A stretch of DNA of 64,000 nt from Belnapia moabensis DSM 16746 (GCF_000745835.1 NZ_JQKB01000007.1:1-64000), one strand, 5' to 3'; shown: positions 41,018-50,666, numbered from the stretch's first letter. Translations and numbers: made by a program. The notes: generated by a model not told the origin, from the letters alone.

Positions 41018-42295
41018 ATGAGCCGGAGCGAGGCCATCCTGGAGCGGCTGCATGCGCTGCATCCGGTGGCGATCGACCTGAGCCTGGGGCGGCTGGAGGC
41101 GCTGCTGGCGAAGCTTGGGCACCCTGAGCGGCGGCTGCCGCCGGTGGTGCATGTCGCCGGGACCAATGGGAAGGGCTCGACCTGCGCCTTCCTGCGCGCC
41201 ATCGGCGAGGCGGCGGGGCAGCGGGTGCATGTCTTCACCTCGCCGCATCTGGTGCGGTTCCATGAGCGCATCCGCCTCGCCGGCGAGCTGGTGGGGGAGG
41301 ATGCGCTGGGCGCGGCGCTGGAGGAGGTCGAGGTGGTGAATGCGGGGGCGGCGATCACCGTCTTCGAGGTCATCACCGCCGTCGCCTTCCTGCTGTTCAG
41401 CCGGGTGCCGGCCGATCTGCTGGTGCTGGAGGTGGGGCTCGGGGGGCGGTTCGACGCGACCAATGTGATCCCGCCGCCGCGGGTGGCGGCGATCACCTCG
41501 ATCTCGATGGACCACATGGAGTTCCTCGGCGACCGGCTGGAGAAGATCGCCTTCGAGAAGGCGGGGATCATCAAGCCGGGCGTGCCCTGCGTGACGGGGG
41601 CGCAGGAGCCGGTGGCGCTCGGCGTGCTGGAGCGGGTGGCGGCCGATGTGGGGGCGCCGCTGCTGGCGCGCGGGCGGGCATGGGGCATCGAGCGGCGCGA
41701 GGGCGGGCTGCGCTTCGCCGATGCGGCGGGGGTGGTCGATCTGCCGCCGCCGGGGCTGCTCGGGGCGCATCAGGCGGATAACGCCGGGATCGCCGTCGCG
41801 GCGCTCAGGGCCTGGGGGCCGGGGTGGCTCAGCGAGGCGGCGCTGGCGGCGGGGGTCGCCGGGGCGGAGTGGCCGGGACGGATGCAGAGGCTCACCGGGC
41901 GGCTGGCGGGGATGCTGCCGGATGGCTGGGAGCTTTGGTTGGATGGCGGACACAATGCGGGGGGCGGGCTGGCCATCGCCGAGCAGGCCAAGGCCTGGGG
42001 GGAGCGGCCGCTGCATCTCCTGGTCGGGATGAAGGGGACGAAGGTGGTGGAGGACTTCCTTCGCCCCTTGCTGCCGCTGGCGGGGAGCCTCTGGGCGGTG
42101 GCGGAGCCGGGACAGCATCTGGCGACGCCCGTCGAGCGGATCGTGGCAGCGAGCGGGGGCGTGGCGCGGCCGGGGCCGACGGTGGAGGCGGCGCTGGCCG
42201 CCCTGCCGAAGGAGGGGCCGCCGGCGCGGGTGCTGGTCTGCGGCAGCCTCTATCTGGCCGGGGAAATCCTCAAGCTGGATGGGCCGGGCCGGTAG
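41018..42295 (+). CDS. folC: Bifunctional folylpolyglutamate/dihydrofolate synthase
   Basis: Joins glutamate to dihydropteroate and adds further glutamates to folates. The 425-residue protein has the P-loop HVAGTNGKGSTCAF (GTNGKGS at 48-54), FTSPHLVRFHERI, the LEVGLGGRFDATNV segment with the ATP/Mg site, ITSISMDHMEFLG, and the C-terminal ligase domain with LDGGHNAGG and LLVGMKGTK. Length is normal. It ends the long plus-strand run and converges on hisA across a 123-base gap with a stem-loop. Confidence 0.95.
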   Translation: MSRSEAILERLHALHPVAIDLSLGRLEALLAKLGHPERRLPPVVHVAGTNGKGSTCAFLRAIGEAAGQRVHVFTSPHLVRFHERIRLAGELVGEDALGAALEEVEVVNAGAAITVFEVITAVAFLLFSRVPADLLVLEVGLGGRFDATNVIPPPRVAAITSISMDHMEFLGDRLEKIAFEKAGIIKPGVPCVTGAQEPVALGVLERVAADVGAPLLARGRAWGIERREGGLRFADAAGVVDLPPPGLLGAHQADNAGIAVAALRAWGPGWLSEAALAAGVAGAEWPGRMQRLTGRLAGMLPDGWELWLDGGHNAGGGLAIAEQAKAWGERPLHLLVGMKGTKVVEDFLRPLLPLAGSLWAVAEPGQHLATPVERIVAASGGVARPGPTVEAALAALPKEGPPARVLVCGSLYLAGEILKLDGPGR

Positions 42296-42302
42296 GCGGA
42301 GA

Positions 42303-42330
42303 CCGGCGGGGTTACCGTGGCCCCTGCCGG
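42303..42330. terminator. Hairpin between convergent folC and hisA
   Basis: CCGGCGGGG (42303-42311) pairs with CCCTGCCGG (42322-42330) with one G-T wobble, giving nine pairs and a ten-base loop. It begins seven bases after the folC stop. Candidate terminator without a T-run. Confidence 0.5.
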
Positions 42331-42418
42331 CATCGCGCTCCGCGAGCGCTGGCGCCAGCGGAAGGCTTCGGTCGCGCGTGAGCTGTCGCTGCCAAGGACC
42401 ATGTCCCTGGCACGATGG

Positions 42419-43168
42419 CTAGCCCTTGCTCGGGGCGCCCGAGACCAGGGCCAGGGCCTTGGCCGGGTCGATGCGGCCGTCATAGAGGGCGCGGCCGATG
42501 ATGACGCCCTCGATGCCCTCGGCGGCGACGGCGGTGAGCGAGGCGAGGTCGTTCAGCGAGGCGACGCCGCCGGAGGCGATGACCGGGACGCGGACGGCCC
42601 GCGCCAGGGCGAGCGTCGCCTCGAGGTTGACGCCGCCGAGCATGCCGTCACGGTCGATATCGGTGTAGATGATGGCCGCGGCGCCGGCATCCTCGAAGCG
42701 GAGCGCCAGTTCCTGCGCCGGCATGGTGCTGATATCGGCCCAGCCTTCGGTCGCCACCATGCCGCCGCGCGCGTCGATGCCGACGGCGATCTGGCCGGGC
42801 CAAGCGCGGCAGGCGGCGAGGGCGAAATGCGGGTCCTTCAGCGCCGCCGAGCCGAGGATGATGCGCTTCACCCCCTGGTCCAGCCAGGCCTCGACCGTGT
42901 TCATGCTGCGAATGCCGCCGCCGAGTTGCACCGGCAGGCCGGGCGAGGCGGCGAGGATGGCCTGCACCGCCGCGGCATTGGCCGGGCGGCCGGCGAAGGC
43001 GCCGTCGAGGTCGACCACATGCAGCCAGCGGAAGCCGGCGGCGGCGAAAAGCCGGGCCTGGGCAGCCGGGTCGGCGGAATAGACCGTCGCCTCGCGCATG
43101 TCGCCGCGCTTGAGGCGGACGACCTGGCCGCCCTTGAGGTCGATGGCGGGGTAGAGGGTGAGACCCAT
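42419..43168 (-). CDS. hisA: ProFAR isomerase (histidine synthesis)
   Basis: 1-(5-phosphoribosyl)-5-[(5-phosphoribosylamino)methylideneamino]imidazole-4-carboxamide isomerase. The 249-residue barrel starts [23 protein letters not shown] with Asp10 as catalytic base, has [19 protein letters not shown], the second Asp in [19 protein letters not shown] and [13 protein letters not shown]. It is the last gene of the minus-strand his unit, four bases after the GNAT gene. The usual next genes hisF and hisE do not follow; folC converges instead. Confidence 0.96.
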   Translation of the reverse strand: MGLTLYPAIDLKGGQVVRLKRGDMREATVYSADPAAQARLFAAAGFRWLHVVDLDGAFAGRPANAAAVQAILAASPGLPVQLGGGIRSMNTVEAWLDQGVKRIILGSAALKDPHFALAACRAWPGQIAVGIDARGGMVATEGWADISTMPAQELALRFEDAGAAAIIYTDIDRDGMLGGVNLEATLALARAVRVPVIASGGVASLNDLASLTAVAAEGIEGVIIGRALYDGRIDPAKALALVSGAPSKG

Positions 43169-43172
43169 CGCG

Positions 43173-43739
43173 TTATGGCACCATGTGTTCCGTCCGGCGG
43201 CCGCGGCCGGGCTCCAGCAACTTGTAATAGTATTGCCCTGCGACCGTCTGGCCACGCACCCTCGCATAGACCGGGTGGCTGCCCCAAAGCACGTAGCCGA
43301 GTGCCTGGAACAGCGAGATGGCGGTCAGCTGCGTCTCTCTCACGTCAAGGTTGAGGACGCGGTGGCCCAATGCCGCGGCGTGCTCCTCCACCTTGCGGAT
43401 CATCAGGCGCGCCAAGCCGTGGCCGCGGCCATAGGGCGCGATATAGGCGTGGGTGAGTTGGGCGGCGAAGGCCTGCGCCTCGTTGTTGCGGTGCGGGCGG
43501 ACGAGCTGGGCGCTGCCGACCACCATGCCGTCGAGGCGGGCGACGAACAACTCGCGCTCGGGCACGAGGAGGACGCCGCGGAAGTGGCGCTCCAGCGCGG
43601 CACGGCCCTGCGGCTCGACCCAGCCGAAGCCGCCGCCCTCGATGATGGCGGCGTCCGTCGCCTCGCAGAGTTCGGCGATGTCGTGGTCGTCGAGCTCGGT
43701 GACCCGGTCCACGCGCAAGTCGGCGATGGTCCCGCTCAT
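43173..43739 (-). CDS. GNAT N-acetyltransferase inserted in the his operon
   Basis: A 188-residue GNAT protein with [32 protein letters not shown] (acetyl-CoA motif A, G-R-G-H-G type), [28 protein letters not shown] (motif B) and a final QYYYKLL strand. The substrate is not predictable. ATG 43739 overlaps the hisH stop (ATGA); an ATG three codons earlier is less likely. It separates hisH from hisA with only four bases to hisA, so it must be made with the histidine enzymes. Either it modifies a metabolite of that pathway or it is simply carried along. Confidence 0.85.
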   Translation of the reverse strand: MSGTIADLRVDRVTELDDHDIAELCEATDAAIIEGGGFGWVEPQGRAALERHFRGVLLVPERELFVARLDGMVVGSAQLVRPHRNNEAQAFAAQLTHAYIAPYGRGHGLARLMIRKVEEHAAALGHRVLNLDVRETQLTAISLFQALGYVLWGSHPVYARVRGQTVAGQYYYKLLEPGRGRRTEHMVP

Positions 43740-44389
43740 GGTTTCCACCGGAGGAAGTTGGCGAGGATGCGCAGGCCCACGGTCGCGCTCTTCTCCACGT
43801 GGAATTGCGTGCCGGCGACATTGCCGCGAGCGACGATGGCGACGACCGGGCCGCCATACTCCGTGGTGGCCGCGACCTCATCCGCCTCCGCGCCGCGCAG
43901 CGCGTAGGAGTGGACGAAATAGGCGTGCTCGCCGGGGCGGATGCCGTCCAGCAGCGGGTGCCCGCCGGGGGCGAAGTCGAGGGTGTTCCAGCCCATCTGC
44001 GGCAGGGGAAGGGTGGTGCCGTCGGGACCCTTGGGCTCCATCGGCGCCATCTCGCCGGCGATCCAGCCGAGGCCGGGCGTCACGCCATGCTCGAGGCCGC
44101 GCTCGACCATGATCTGCATGCCGACGCAGATGCCGAGCAGGGGCACGCCCTGGCCGCGGACGCGATCCTCCAGCGTCTCGACCATGCCGGGGAGGGATTG
44201 CAGCCCGCGCATGCAGGCGGCGAAGGCGCCCTGGCCGGGGAGGATGAGGCGGTCGGCCGTGGCGGCCTCGGCGGCGTCGCGGGTGATGGAGGCTTCGACC
44301 GTCACATCCGCCATCTCCGCCGCGCGGTCGAGGGCGCGGAGCACGGAGGCGAGGTTGCCGGAGCCGGGGTCGATGACGGCGACCTTCAT
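43736..44389 (-). CDS. hisH: Imidazole glycerol phosphate synthase, glutaminase subunit
   Basis: Releases ammonia from glutamine for HisF. The 217-residue class I amidotransferase has the nucleophile Cys88 in LLGICVGMQ and the partner His197 and Glu199 in GTQFHVEKS, with the start VAVIDPGSGNLASVLRAL and the FVHSY segment. Overlaps the DUF2628 gene upstream and the GNAT gene downstream, each by ATGA. Its obligatory partner HisF is not encoded in this window. Confidence 0.96.
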   Translation of the reverse strand: MKVAVIDPGSGNLASVLRALDRAAEMADVTVEASITRDAAEAATADRLILPGQGAFAACMRGLQSLPGMVETLEDRVRGQGVPLLGICVGMQIMVERGLEHGVTPGLGWIAGEMAPMEPKGPDGTTLPLPQMGWNTLDFAPGGHPLLDGIRPGEHAYFVHSYALRGAEADEVAATTEYGGPVVAIVARGNVAGTQFHVEKSATVGLRILANFLRWKP

Positions 44390-44763
44390 GCCCGGGCCTC
44401 CAGCGCGCGGAGCAGGGCGAGGTCGGGATCGCTCTCGGCGACCGGGCCGGCCTGGCGCCAGCCGCGGCGGGCCAGCGCCGCGCGGCGAAGGTCCTCCGCA
44501 TGGAAGCCGAGCAGCAGGTGGAGGGCGAGGCCGAGCGGCACCCGGGCCCAGTCCGGGGCGAGGGCGAGAAGAAAGGCCATGGCGGCGAGGTAGATCACCG
44601 ATTCCAGCCAGAGGCGGTAGGCCAGCAGCCAGGGCAGGCCGAGGAGGAAGGCGAGCCAGGCGAAGCGCTCCGGCACCAGGACGGGGAGGCGGGCCTCCGG
44701 CGTCGCGGCCCGGCCTTCGGGGGCCAAGCCTTCCGGGGGGAGGTGGACGGTCCAGATGCGCAT
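44386..44763 (-). CDS. DUF2628-like membrane protein in the his operon
   Basis: A 125-residue protein with an N-terminal soluble strand ([10 protein letters not shown]), three closely spaced hydrophobic segments (about 34-48, 54-69 and 74-86; FAWLAFLLGLPWLLAYRLWLESVIYLAAMAFLLAL), and the C-terminal ALLRALEARA. This resembles DUF2628, a small membrane family found between hisB and hisH in several Rhodospirillales. No function is known. Overlaps hisB by one base and hisH by four, so it is a fixed member of the unit. Confidence 0.75.
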   Translation of the reverse strand: MRIWTVHLPPEGLAPEGRAATPEARLPVLVPERFAWLAFLLGLPWLLAYRLWLESVIYLAAMAFLLALAPDWARVPLGLALHLLLGFHAEDLRRAALARRGWRQAGPVAESDPDLALLRALEARA

Positions 44764-45365
44764 CAGGCCTCCAGCACCCCCTTGGTGGAGGGGATGGCGT
44801 CCGGCGAGCGCGGGTCGGTCTCGACGGCCATCCGCAGCGACCGGGCCAGCGCCTTGAAGCAGGCCTCAGCGACATGGTGCGCGTTGGTGCCGGCCTTCAA
44901 GGTGACATGCAGGGTGATGCCGGCGTTGAAGGCCAGGGCGAGGAAGAATTCCTCGAACAATTCCGTGTCCATCTCTCCGATCTTGTCGCGGGCGAAGGGC
45001 ACGCTCCAGGCGAGGAAGGGGCGGCCGGAGATGTCCACCGCGGCCTCGGCCAGGGCCTCGTCCATCGGCAGCAGGGCTTGGCCGTAGCGGCGGATGCCGC
45101 GCTTGTCGCCGAGCGCCTGGCGGAGCGCCTGGCCGATGACGATGCCGACATCCTCGGTCGTGTGGTGGAAGTCGATATGCAGGTCGCCCTTGGCCTCCAC
45201 CTCGAGGTCGAACAGCGCATGCCGGCCGAGCGCGGTCAGCATGTGGTCTAGGAAGCCGATGCCCGTTTCGGCCCGGACCTGGCCGGTGCCGTCCAGCGCG
45301 AGGCGGACGGTGATGGCGGTCTCGGCCGTGCTGCGGGTGATGACGGCGGTGCGGGGGGCGGTCAT
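44763..45365 (-). CDS. hisB: Imidazoleglycerol-phosphate dehydratase
   Basis: Sixth step of histidine synthesis. The 200-residue monofunctional dehydratase has the duplicated metal-binding motifs GIGFLDHML and [13 protein letters not shown] in the first half and [17 protein letters not shown] in the second. No HAD phosphatase domain is fused, unlike the E. coli enzyme. ATG 45365 gives the family start; longer in-frame sequence reaches into the 177-base divergent gap. First gene of the minus-strand unit hisB-DUF2628-hisH-GNAT-hisA; its promoter must lie in the gap shared with the GGDEF gene. Confidence 0.96.
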   Translation of the reverse strand: MTAPRTAVITRSTAETAITVRLALDGTGQVRAETGIGFLDHMLTALGRHALFDLEVEAKGDLHIDFHHTTEDVGIVIGQALRQALGDKRGIRRYGQALLPMDEALAEAAVDISGRPFLAWSVPFARDKIGEMDTELFEEFFLALAFNAGITLHVTLKAGTNAHHVAEACFKALARSLRMAVETDPRSPDAIPSTKGVLEA

Positions 45366-45542
45366 GGGCGACGGTCTAGCCTCAGGGCGCGGGGCCGGCA
45401 ACGGCGGAGCGCCGTGCCGGCGAGTATAGTGCCAATGCACCCCGTGGTTGATAAATGCCGTCGATTTGCGTGCGCAAGGCATTGTATCCTCGGGCTCGGC
45501 GAGGGCGGCAACCCGAAGGCGAGCGCGAGGACAGGACAGATC

Positions 45543-46575
45543 ATGCCGGCGACCGCGCCCATGCCGCCCGACGAGGCTGGCCGCCTGCCAGCCCTGCGCA
45601 GCTACGAGATCGTGGGCAGGCTACCCGAGCCGCGATTCGACCTCTTCACCCGGTTGGCCGCCCGGCTTCTCGCCGCGCCGGTGGCGGCGATCAACCTCGT
45701 CGAGAGCGAGCACACCTTCTACAAATCGGTGGTCGGCTTCGATCCCTATGTGCCGCGGCGCGCCACCTCGCTCTGCGCCCATGCGGTCGGGCTGGGCGAG
45801 CCGGTGATGACGGTCGAGGATGCCGCGGCCGACAGCCGCTTCGCCGACCACCCCAATCATCACCGGGCCGATCGGGCTGCGCTTCTATGCCGGGGCACTG
45901 CTGCGCTGCCCGGAAGGCCATGCGCTCGGCACCCTCTGCGTCGGCGACACCGTGCTGCGGCGACTGGAGGAGGCGGAGCGGCGGCAACTGCTGGAGCTGG
46001 CGGATGGCGTCGGCGGGGTGCTGGACCTGCATCGCACCGCGCTGCGGCTGCACCGGGCGGCGAGGACCGATCACCTCACCGGCCTCGCCAACCGGGCGGG
46101 ATTCGGCGAGGCGCTGGAGCGGGCGGTCGCGGCGGCGGCCGGCGGCCAGGGATGCGCGGTGCTCTACATGGACCTCGACCGCTTCAAGCCGGTGAACAAC
46201 CTGCACGGGCATGCCGCGGGGGATGCGCTGCTGCAGGAAGTGGCGCGGCGCATCGGCGCGAGCCTGCGGGAGGGCGACCTGGCGGCGCGGTTGGGCGGGG
46301 ATGAATTCGCCGTGCTCCTGCCGGCGCCGATTGACCGGGCGGGAGCCGAGGCGGCGGCCGGGCGGCTGCTGGACGCCTTAGCCCCGCCTTTTGTCTTCCG
46401 TGGCGTTCCCCTGCCGTTGTGTGGCTCCATCGGGGTCGCCCTGTGCCCGGAGCATGGGCGCGAGGTGGACGCGTTGCTGCGGGTGGCCGACCGGGGGCTC
46501 TATTCAGCCAAGGCGGCGGGGCGCGGCTGCTGGCGGTGGGATCCCGCGGCCTTGCCGGTTCCGGCGCTGCCCTGA
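45543..46575 (+). pseudogene. GAF-GGDEF diguanylate cyclase broken by a one-base frameshift
   Basis: Two adjoining frames together spell one protein. The first (from ATG 45543) gives a GAF domain, [23 protein letters not shown] to EDAAADSRFADHP. The second continues with IITGPIGLRFYAGALL, the rest of the GAF domain, and a complete GGDEF domain with the active-site RLGGDEFA and an intact inhibitory-site RxxD (REGD) five residues before it. Removing one A at 45855-45856 restores a single frame. The intact active and inhibitory sites suggest a recent mutation or a sequencing error. If functional it would make cyclic di-GMP. Divergent from hisB. Confidence 0.8.
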
Positions 46576-46631
46576 CCGCCGGATGGCGGGGGTAGTTGCC
46601 CTGAAGGCTGCCAGGGCCCACATCGGCGCCC

Positions 46632-47207
46632 ATGTCGAATCAATCTCCCCATGCCGCGCCCGACCTCGTCGGCTGGCACGGCACCACCATCCTCTCGGTC
46701 CGCAAGGGCGGGCTCGTCGCCATGGCGGGCGACGGGCAGGTCTCGCTTGGCCAGACCGTCGTCAAGGGCAATGCGCGGAAGGTCCGGCGGATCGCCGGCG
46801 GGCGCGTGCTGGCGGGCTTCGCCGGCGCCACGGCGGACGCTTTCACCCTGCTGGAGCGGCTGGAGGCGAAGCTGGAGCGCTTCCCCGACCAGCTGGAGCG
46901 CGCCTGCGTGGAACTCGCCAAGGACTGGCGGAGCGACCGCTACCTGCGCCGGCTGGAGGCGTTGCTCTCCGTGGCGGATGCGAAGCGGAGCCTGCTGCTG
47001 ACCGGGCAGGGCGACGTGCTGGAGCCGGAGGATGCCGTCATCGGCATCGGCTCCGGCGGCAATTTCGCGCTGGCCGCGGCGCGCGCCCTGCTGCCGGTCG
47101 AGGGGCTCTCGGCCGAGGACATCGTGCGCCGGGCGATGACGATCGCCGGCGATATCTGCGTCTACACCAACGGCAACGTCGTCGTTGAAACCCTGGAGGC
47201 GGCGTGA
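46632..47207 (+). CDS. hslV: ATP-dependent protease subunit HslV (peptidase)
   Basis: Proteolytic core of the HslUV (ClpYQ) protease. The 191-residue protein carries an N-terminal stretch before the active-site threonine (Thr18 in [14 protein letters not shown]), so it needs processing, a feature shared by alphaproteobacterial Hsl[23 protein letters not shown] and [16 protein letters not shown] are conserved. Its stop overlaps the hslU start (GTGA), giving the two partners together. No heat-shock promoter was evident in the gap after the GGDEF gene. Confidence 0.97.
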   Translation: MSNQSPHAAPDLVGWHGTTILSVRKGGLVAMAGDGQVSLGQTVVKGNARKVRRIAGGRVLAGFAGATADAFTLLERLEAKLERFPDQLERACVELAKDWRSDRYLRRLEALLSVADAKRSLLLTGQGDVLEPEDAVIGIGSGGNFALAAARALLPVEGLSAEDIVRRAMTIAGDICVYTNGNVVVETLEAA

Positions 47208-48529
47208 CCGTGGAAGCCGTCAATCTCTCGCCGCGCGAGATCGTCTCGGAGCTCGACCGCTACATCATCGGGCAGAACGACGCCAAGCGCGCGGTCGCCA
47301 TCGCGCTGCGCAACCGCTGGCGGCGGCAGCAGCTTCCCGATGCCATGCGGGAAGAGGTGGTGCCGAAGAACATCCTGATGATCGGGCCGACCGGCTGCGG
47401 CAAGACGGAGATCGCGCGGCGCCTGGCCAAGCTCGCCAACGCGCCCTTCCTCAAGGTCGAGGCGACCAAGTTCACCGAGGTGGGCTATGTCGGCCGCGAC
47501 GTGGACAGCATCATCCGCGACCTCATCGAGGTTTCCATCACCCAGACGCGGGAGGCCTCGCGCAAGGGGGTGCAGGCCAAGGCCGAGCTGGCGGCGGAGG
47601 AGCGGCTGGTGACAGCGCTCGTCGGCGAGGGGGCCTCGGGCGAGACGCGGATGAAGTTCCGCCGCATGCTGCGCGAGGGCCAGCTCGAGACGCGCGAGGT
47701 GGAGGTGCAGGTCGCCGACCAGGGCAACGGCATGCCGATCGGCATGATCGACCTGCCGGGCGCGCAGGGCATGCAGATGCAGAACATGCAGGACATGCTC
47801 GGCAAGATGTTCGGCGGCAGGACTAAGCCGCGCAAGATGACGGTGGCCGAGGCCCGCGCCGCGCTCATCAAGGACGAGGCCGACAAGCTCGTCGACCAGG
47901 AGGCGCTGACTCGCGAGGCCATCGCCAATGCCGAGAACAACGGCATCGTCTTCCTCGACGAGATCGACAAGGTGGCCCGCGCCAGCGAGGGCGGGGTGCG
48001 CGGCGGCGATGTCTCGCGCGAGGGCGTGCAGCGCGACCTGCTGCCGCTGATCGAGGGGACGACCGTCACGACGAAGCATGGGCCGGTGAAAACGGACCAC
48101 ATCCTCTTCATCGCCTCGGGCGCCTTCCACCTGGCGAAGCCCTCCGACCTGCTGCCGGAGCTGCAGGGGCGGCTGCCGATCCGCGTCGAGCTCGGCGCGC
48201 TGACGCGGGAGGACATGCGGCGCATCCTGACCGAGCCGGAGCATTCGCTCATCAAGCAGTACACCGCGCTGCTCGGGACGGAGGGTGTCGTACTCGACAT
48301 CCATGCGGATGCGGTGGAGGCGATCGCCGACCTCGCCACCGACATCAACGCCCGGGTCGAGAATATCGGCGCGCGGCGGCTGGCGACGGTGATGGAGCGG
48401 CTGCTGGAGGAGATCTCCTTCACCGCCAGCGACCGGCCCGGGGAGCAGGTGCCGGTGACGGCGGAGTATGTGCGGGAGAAGGTGGCGCCGCTCGCGGGCA
48501 GCGCCGATCTCAGCCGCTACATCCTCTAG
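47204..48529 (+). CDS. hslU: ATP-dependent protease ATPase subunit HslU
   Basis: AAA+ unfoldase that feeds proteins into HslV. The 441-residue chain has the start [35 protein letters not shown], the P-loop [15 protein letters not shown] at about 61 (Cys where many homologues have Val), [24 protein letters not shown], Walker [12 protein letters not shown], and the C-terminal ADLSRYIL that docks into HslV. GTG start overlapping hslV. Three inverted repeats follow before the ABC transporter gene. Confidence 0.97.
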   Translation: MTVEAVNLSPREIVSELDRYIIGQNDAKRAVAIALRNRWRRQQLPDAMREEVVPKNILMIGPTGCGKTEIARRLAKLANAPFLKVEATKFTEVGYVGRDVDSIIRDLIEVSITQTREASRKGVQAKAELAAEERLVTALVGEGASGETRMKFRRMLREGQLETREVEVQVADQGNGMPIGMIDLPGAQGMQMQNMQDMLGKMFGGRTKPRKMTVAEARAALIKDEADKLVDQEALTREAIANAENNGIVFLDEIDKVARASEGGVRGGDVSREGVQRDLLPLIEGTTVTTKHGPVKTDHILFIASGAFHLAKPSDLLPELQGRLPIRVELGALTREDMRRILTEPEHSLIKQYTALLGTEGVVLDIHADAVEAIADLATDINARVENIGARRLATVMERLLEEISFTASDRPGEQVPVTAEYVREKVAPLAGSADLSRYIL

Positions 48530-48531
48530 GC

Positions 48532-48623
48532 GCGGGTTCCGTTCGCATGGCTCCTGGAACCCGCTCCGGATTGCAGTCCGGTCGGGCAGATTGCTCCGCT
48601 CGGGTGGAAGCGCCCGGGCGGAG
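48532..48623 (+). terminator. Three successive stem-loops between hslU and the ABC exporter
   Basis: GCGGGTTCC (48532-48540) pairs with GGAACCCGC (48556-48564). CCGGA (48566-48570) pairs with TCCGG (48577-48581). CTCCGCTCGGG (48594-48604) pairs with CCCGGGCGGAG (48613-48623) with one wobble, followed by TTT. The third looks like the hslU terminator. Its 3' arm ends in GGAG, the likely ribosome site of the ABC gene at 48634. Confidence 0.5.
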
Positions 48624-48633
48624 TTTGCCCTAG

Positions 48634-50403
48634 GTGCTCGACCGGCTCGCCTCGCTCGGCCTGCTGCTGCCTTATCTGCGGCCCTATCGCGGGCGGGTGG
48701 CGCTGGCCGGGCTGGCGCTGGTGGCTGCGGCGGGGCTGACCCTCGGGCTGGGGCAGGGGTTGCGGCATCTCGTCGATGAGGGATTTGCCGCCGGCAGCGG
48801 GGCGGCGCTCGATCGGACGGCGCTGGTGCTGTTCGGCGTGGTGGCGGCGCTGGCCACCGCCACCTGCGGGCGGTTCTTCCTCATGTCCTGGCTGGGGGAG
48901 CGGGTTGCGGCCGATCTCAGGCGGCGCGTCTTCGAGCACCTGCTGACGCTCACTCCGGCCTATTACGAGCGGGCGCGGACGGGCGACCTGCTGTCGCGGC
49001 TGACGGCGGATATCGCCCTGCTGCAATCGCTGACGGGCTCGGCGATCTCGCTGGGCATCCGCAACATCCTTACCGGCACGGGCGCCTTCGCCATGCTGCT
49101 GGTGACGAGCCCGAAGCTCGCCGGGATCGTCGCCATCGTCGTGCCGATGGTGGTGCTGCCGATGATCGGCTTCGGGCGGCGGGAGCGGCGGCTGTCGCGC
49201 GTGGCGCAGGAGCGCGTGGCCGATCTCGGCCATACCGCGGAGGAGGTGCTGAACGGGCTGCGGACCGTGCAGGCCTTCACCCATGAGCTGGTGGACCGGG
49301 CGCGCTATGCGGGGCAGGTCGAGGAGTCGGTCGGGGCGGCGCTCAGGCGGATCGGGACGCGGGCGCTGCTGATCCTCGTCGTCATCCTGCTGGGCTTCGG
49401 GGCCGTCACCTTCGCGCTCTGGGTCGGCGGGCAGGATGTGATCGCGGGGCGGATGACGGGGGGCGAGCTGTCGGCCTTCATCCTCTATGCCGTGCTGCTG
49501 GCGAATTCCGGGGCGAGCCTCAGCGAGGTCTGGGGCGAGATCCAGCGGGCGGCGGGGGCGGCGGAGCGGCTGCTGGAGGTGCTGGCGGAGCGGCCCGCCG
49601 TTACCGCGCCGGCGGCGCCGCTGGTTCTGCCGCCGGCGCGCGGGCGGATCGGCTACGAGGAGGTGGTGTTCCACTATCCGACGCGGCCGGACCGGGCGGC
49701 GCTCGACGGCTTCTCGCTCGATGTGGCGCCGGGGGAGACGGTGGCGCTGGTCGGGCCTTCGGGGGCGGGGAAGACGACGGTGCTGCAATTGCTGCTGCGC
49801 TTCTACGACCCGCAATCGGGGCGCATCCGGCTGGATGGCGTGGATATCGCGCAACTCGACCCGGCGGCGCTGCGCGGGCGGCTCGGCCTGGTGCCGCAGG
49901 ACCCGGTGATCTTCAGCACGACAGCGCGGGAGAATATCCGCTTCGGGCGGCCGGAGGCCACGGAGGCGGAGATCGCGGCGGCGATGCGGGCGGCGGCTGC
50001 GGACTTCCTCGATGCGTTGCCGGAGGGGCTGGATACGCATCTCGGCACGCGGGGGGTGATGCTCTCCGGTGGGCAGCGGCAGCGGGTGGCGATCGCGCGG
50101 GCCATCCTCCGCGATCCTGCGGTGCTGCTGCTGGACGAGGCGACGAGCGCGCTGGATGCGGAATCCGAGCGCGCGGTGCAGGGGGCGCTGGAGCGGCTGG
50201 CCCGGGGGCGGACGACGCTGGTCGTCGCGCACCGGCTGGCGACGGTGCGGCAGGCGGACCGGATCGTCGTGCTGGAGGGCGGGCGGATCGTCGCCAGCGG
50301 GACCCATGCGGCGCTGGTGCGCGAGGGCGGGCTCTATGCGCGTTTGGCGGCGCTGCAATTCGGTGAGGCGGGGCAGCCGGGCGGGATTCGTCTCGGCGGT
50401 TGA
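48634..50403 (+). CDS. ABC exporter, fused permease and ATPase (MsbA/ABCB-like)
   Basis: A 589-residue half-transporter: six membrane helices in the first 300 residues, then the ATPase with Walker A GPSGAGKTTVLQLL (from residue 375), signature LSGGQRQRVAIARAIL (from 477), Walker B VLLLDEATSALD and the H-loop VVAHRLATV. It would act as a homodimer exporting lipid or drug-like compounds. GTG 48634 directly follows an in-frame TAG, so the start cannot be earlier. A stem-loop follows the stop. Substrate unknown; the group includes lipid A and multidrug exporters. Confidence 0.9.
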   Translation: MLDRLASLGLLLPYLRPYRGRVALAGLALVAAAGLTLGLGQGLRHLVDEGFAAGSGAALDRTALVLFGVVAALATATCGRFFLMSWLGERVAADLRRRVFEHLLTLTPAYYERARTGDLLSRLTADIALLQSLTGSAISLGIRNILTGTGAFAMLLVTSPKLAGIVAIVVPMVVLPMIGFGRRERRLSRVAQERVADLGHTAEEVLNGLRTVQAFTHELVDRARYAGQVEESVGAALRRIGTRALLILVVILLGFGAVTFALWVGGQDVIAGRMTGGELSAFILYAVLLANSGASLSEVWGEIQRAAGAAERLLEVLAERPAVTAPAAPLVLPPARGRIGYEEVVFHYPTRPDRAALDGFSLDVAPGETVALVGPSGAGKTTVLQLLLRFYDPQSGRIRLDGVDIAQLDPAALRGRLGLVPQDPVIFSTTARENIRFGRPEATEAEIAAAMRAAAADFLDALPEGLDTHLGTRGVMLSGGQRQRVAIARAILRDPAVLLLDEATSALDAESERAVQGALERLARGRTTLVVAHRLATVRQADRIVVLEGGRIVASGTHAALVREGGLYARLAALQFGEAGQPGGIRLGG

Positions 50404-50412
50404 GTTGGGTTG

Positions 50413-50433
50413 GCAGGACGTGAGGCGTCCTGC
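50413..50433 (+). terminator. Perfect 8-bp hairpin after the ABC exporter
   Basis: GCAGGACG (50413-50420) and CGTCCTGC (50426-50433) with loop TGAGG, ten bases after the stop. No T-run. A likely terminator. Confidence 0.55.
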
Positions 50434-50465
50434 GTCGATCCCCGTTGCATGCAGCGCAATGTTTG

Positions 50466-50620
50466 TCACGGCTGCGTTGCCGTGAAGTATTCGATGTACA
50501 AACCCTCTCCATGCCGCTGCAAATCGCAATAGCCGCCGGCCTGGGCCGGTGGCGCGGCGGGCGCCGAAGTGCCTTGGCCTATCTCGATGATCGATGACGG
50601 ACACCGGCCTGCGTGGCCGG
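50466..50620 (+). promoter_or_regulatory. Structured leader upstream of the DyP peroxidase gene
   Basis: The 263-base gap before the peroxidase contains TCACGGC/GCCGTGA (50466-50472 and 50479-50485) and CCGGCC/GGCCGG (50604-50609 and 50615-50620), separated by a less GC-rich stretch around 50486-50530. No coding frame of merit is present. The repeats could be operator or leader structures. GGAAGGAAGGA precedes the ATG. Confidence 0.4.
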
Positions 50621-50666
50621 ATGGGGCGTGCTGCCTGCCTTGTTGTCAGGGAAGGAAGGACTTGCC

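Noticed and set aside
48526-50604. 692-codon open frame on the minus strand
   Set aside because: Antisense to the ABC exporter, whose Walker and signature motifs are certain. The antisense product is Arg/Pro/His-rich without recognisable features.
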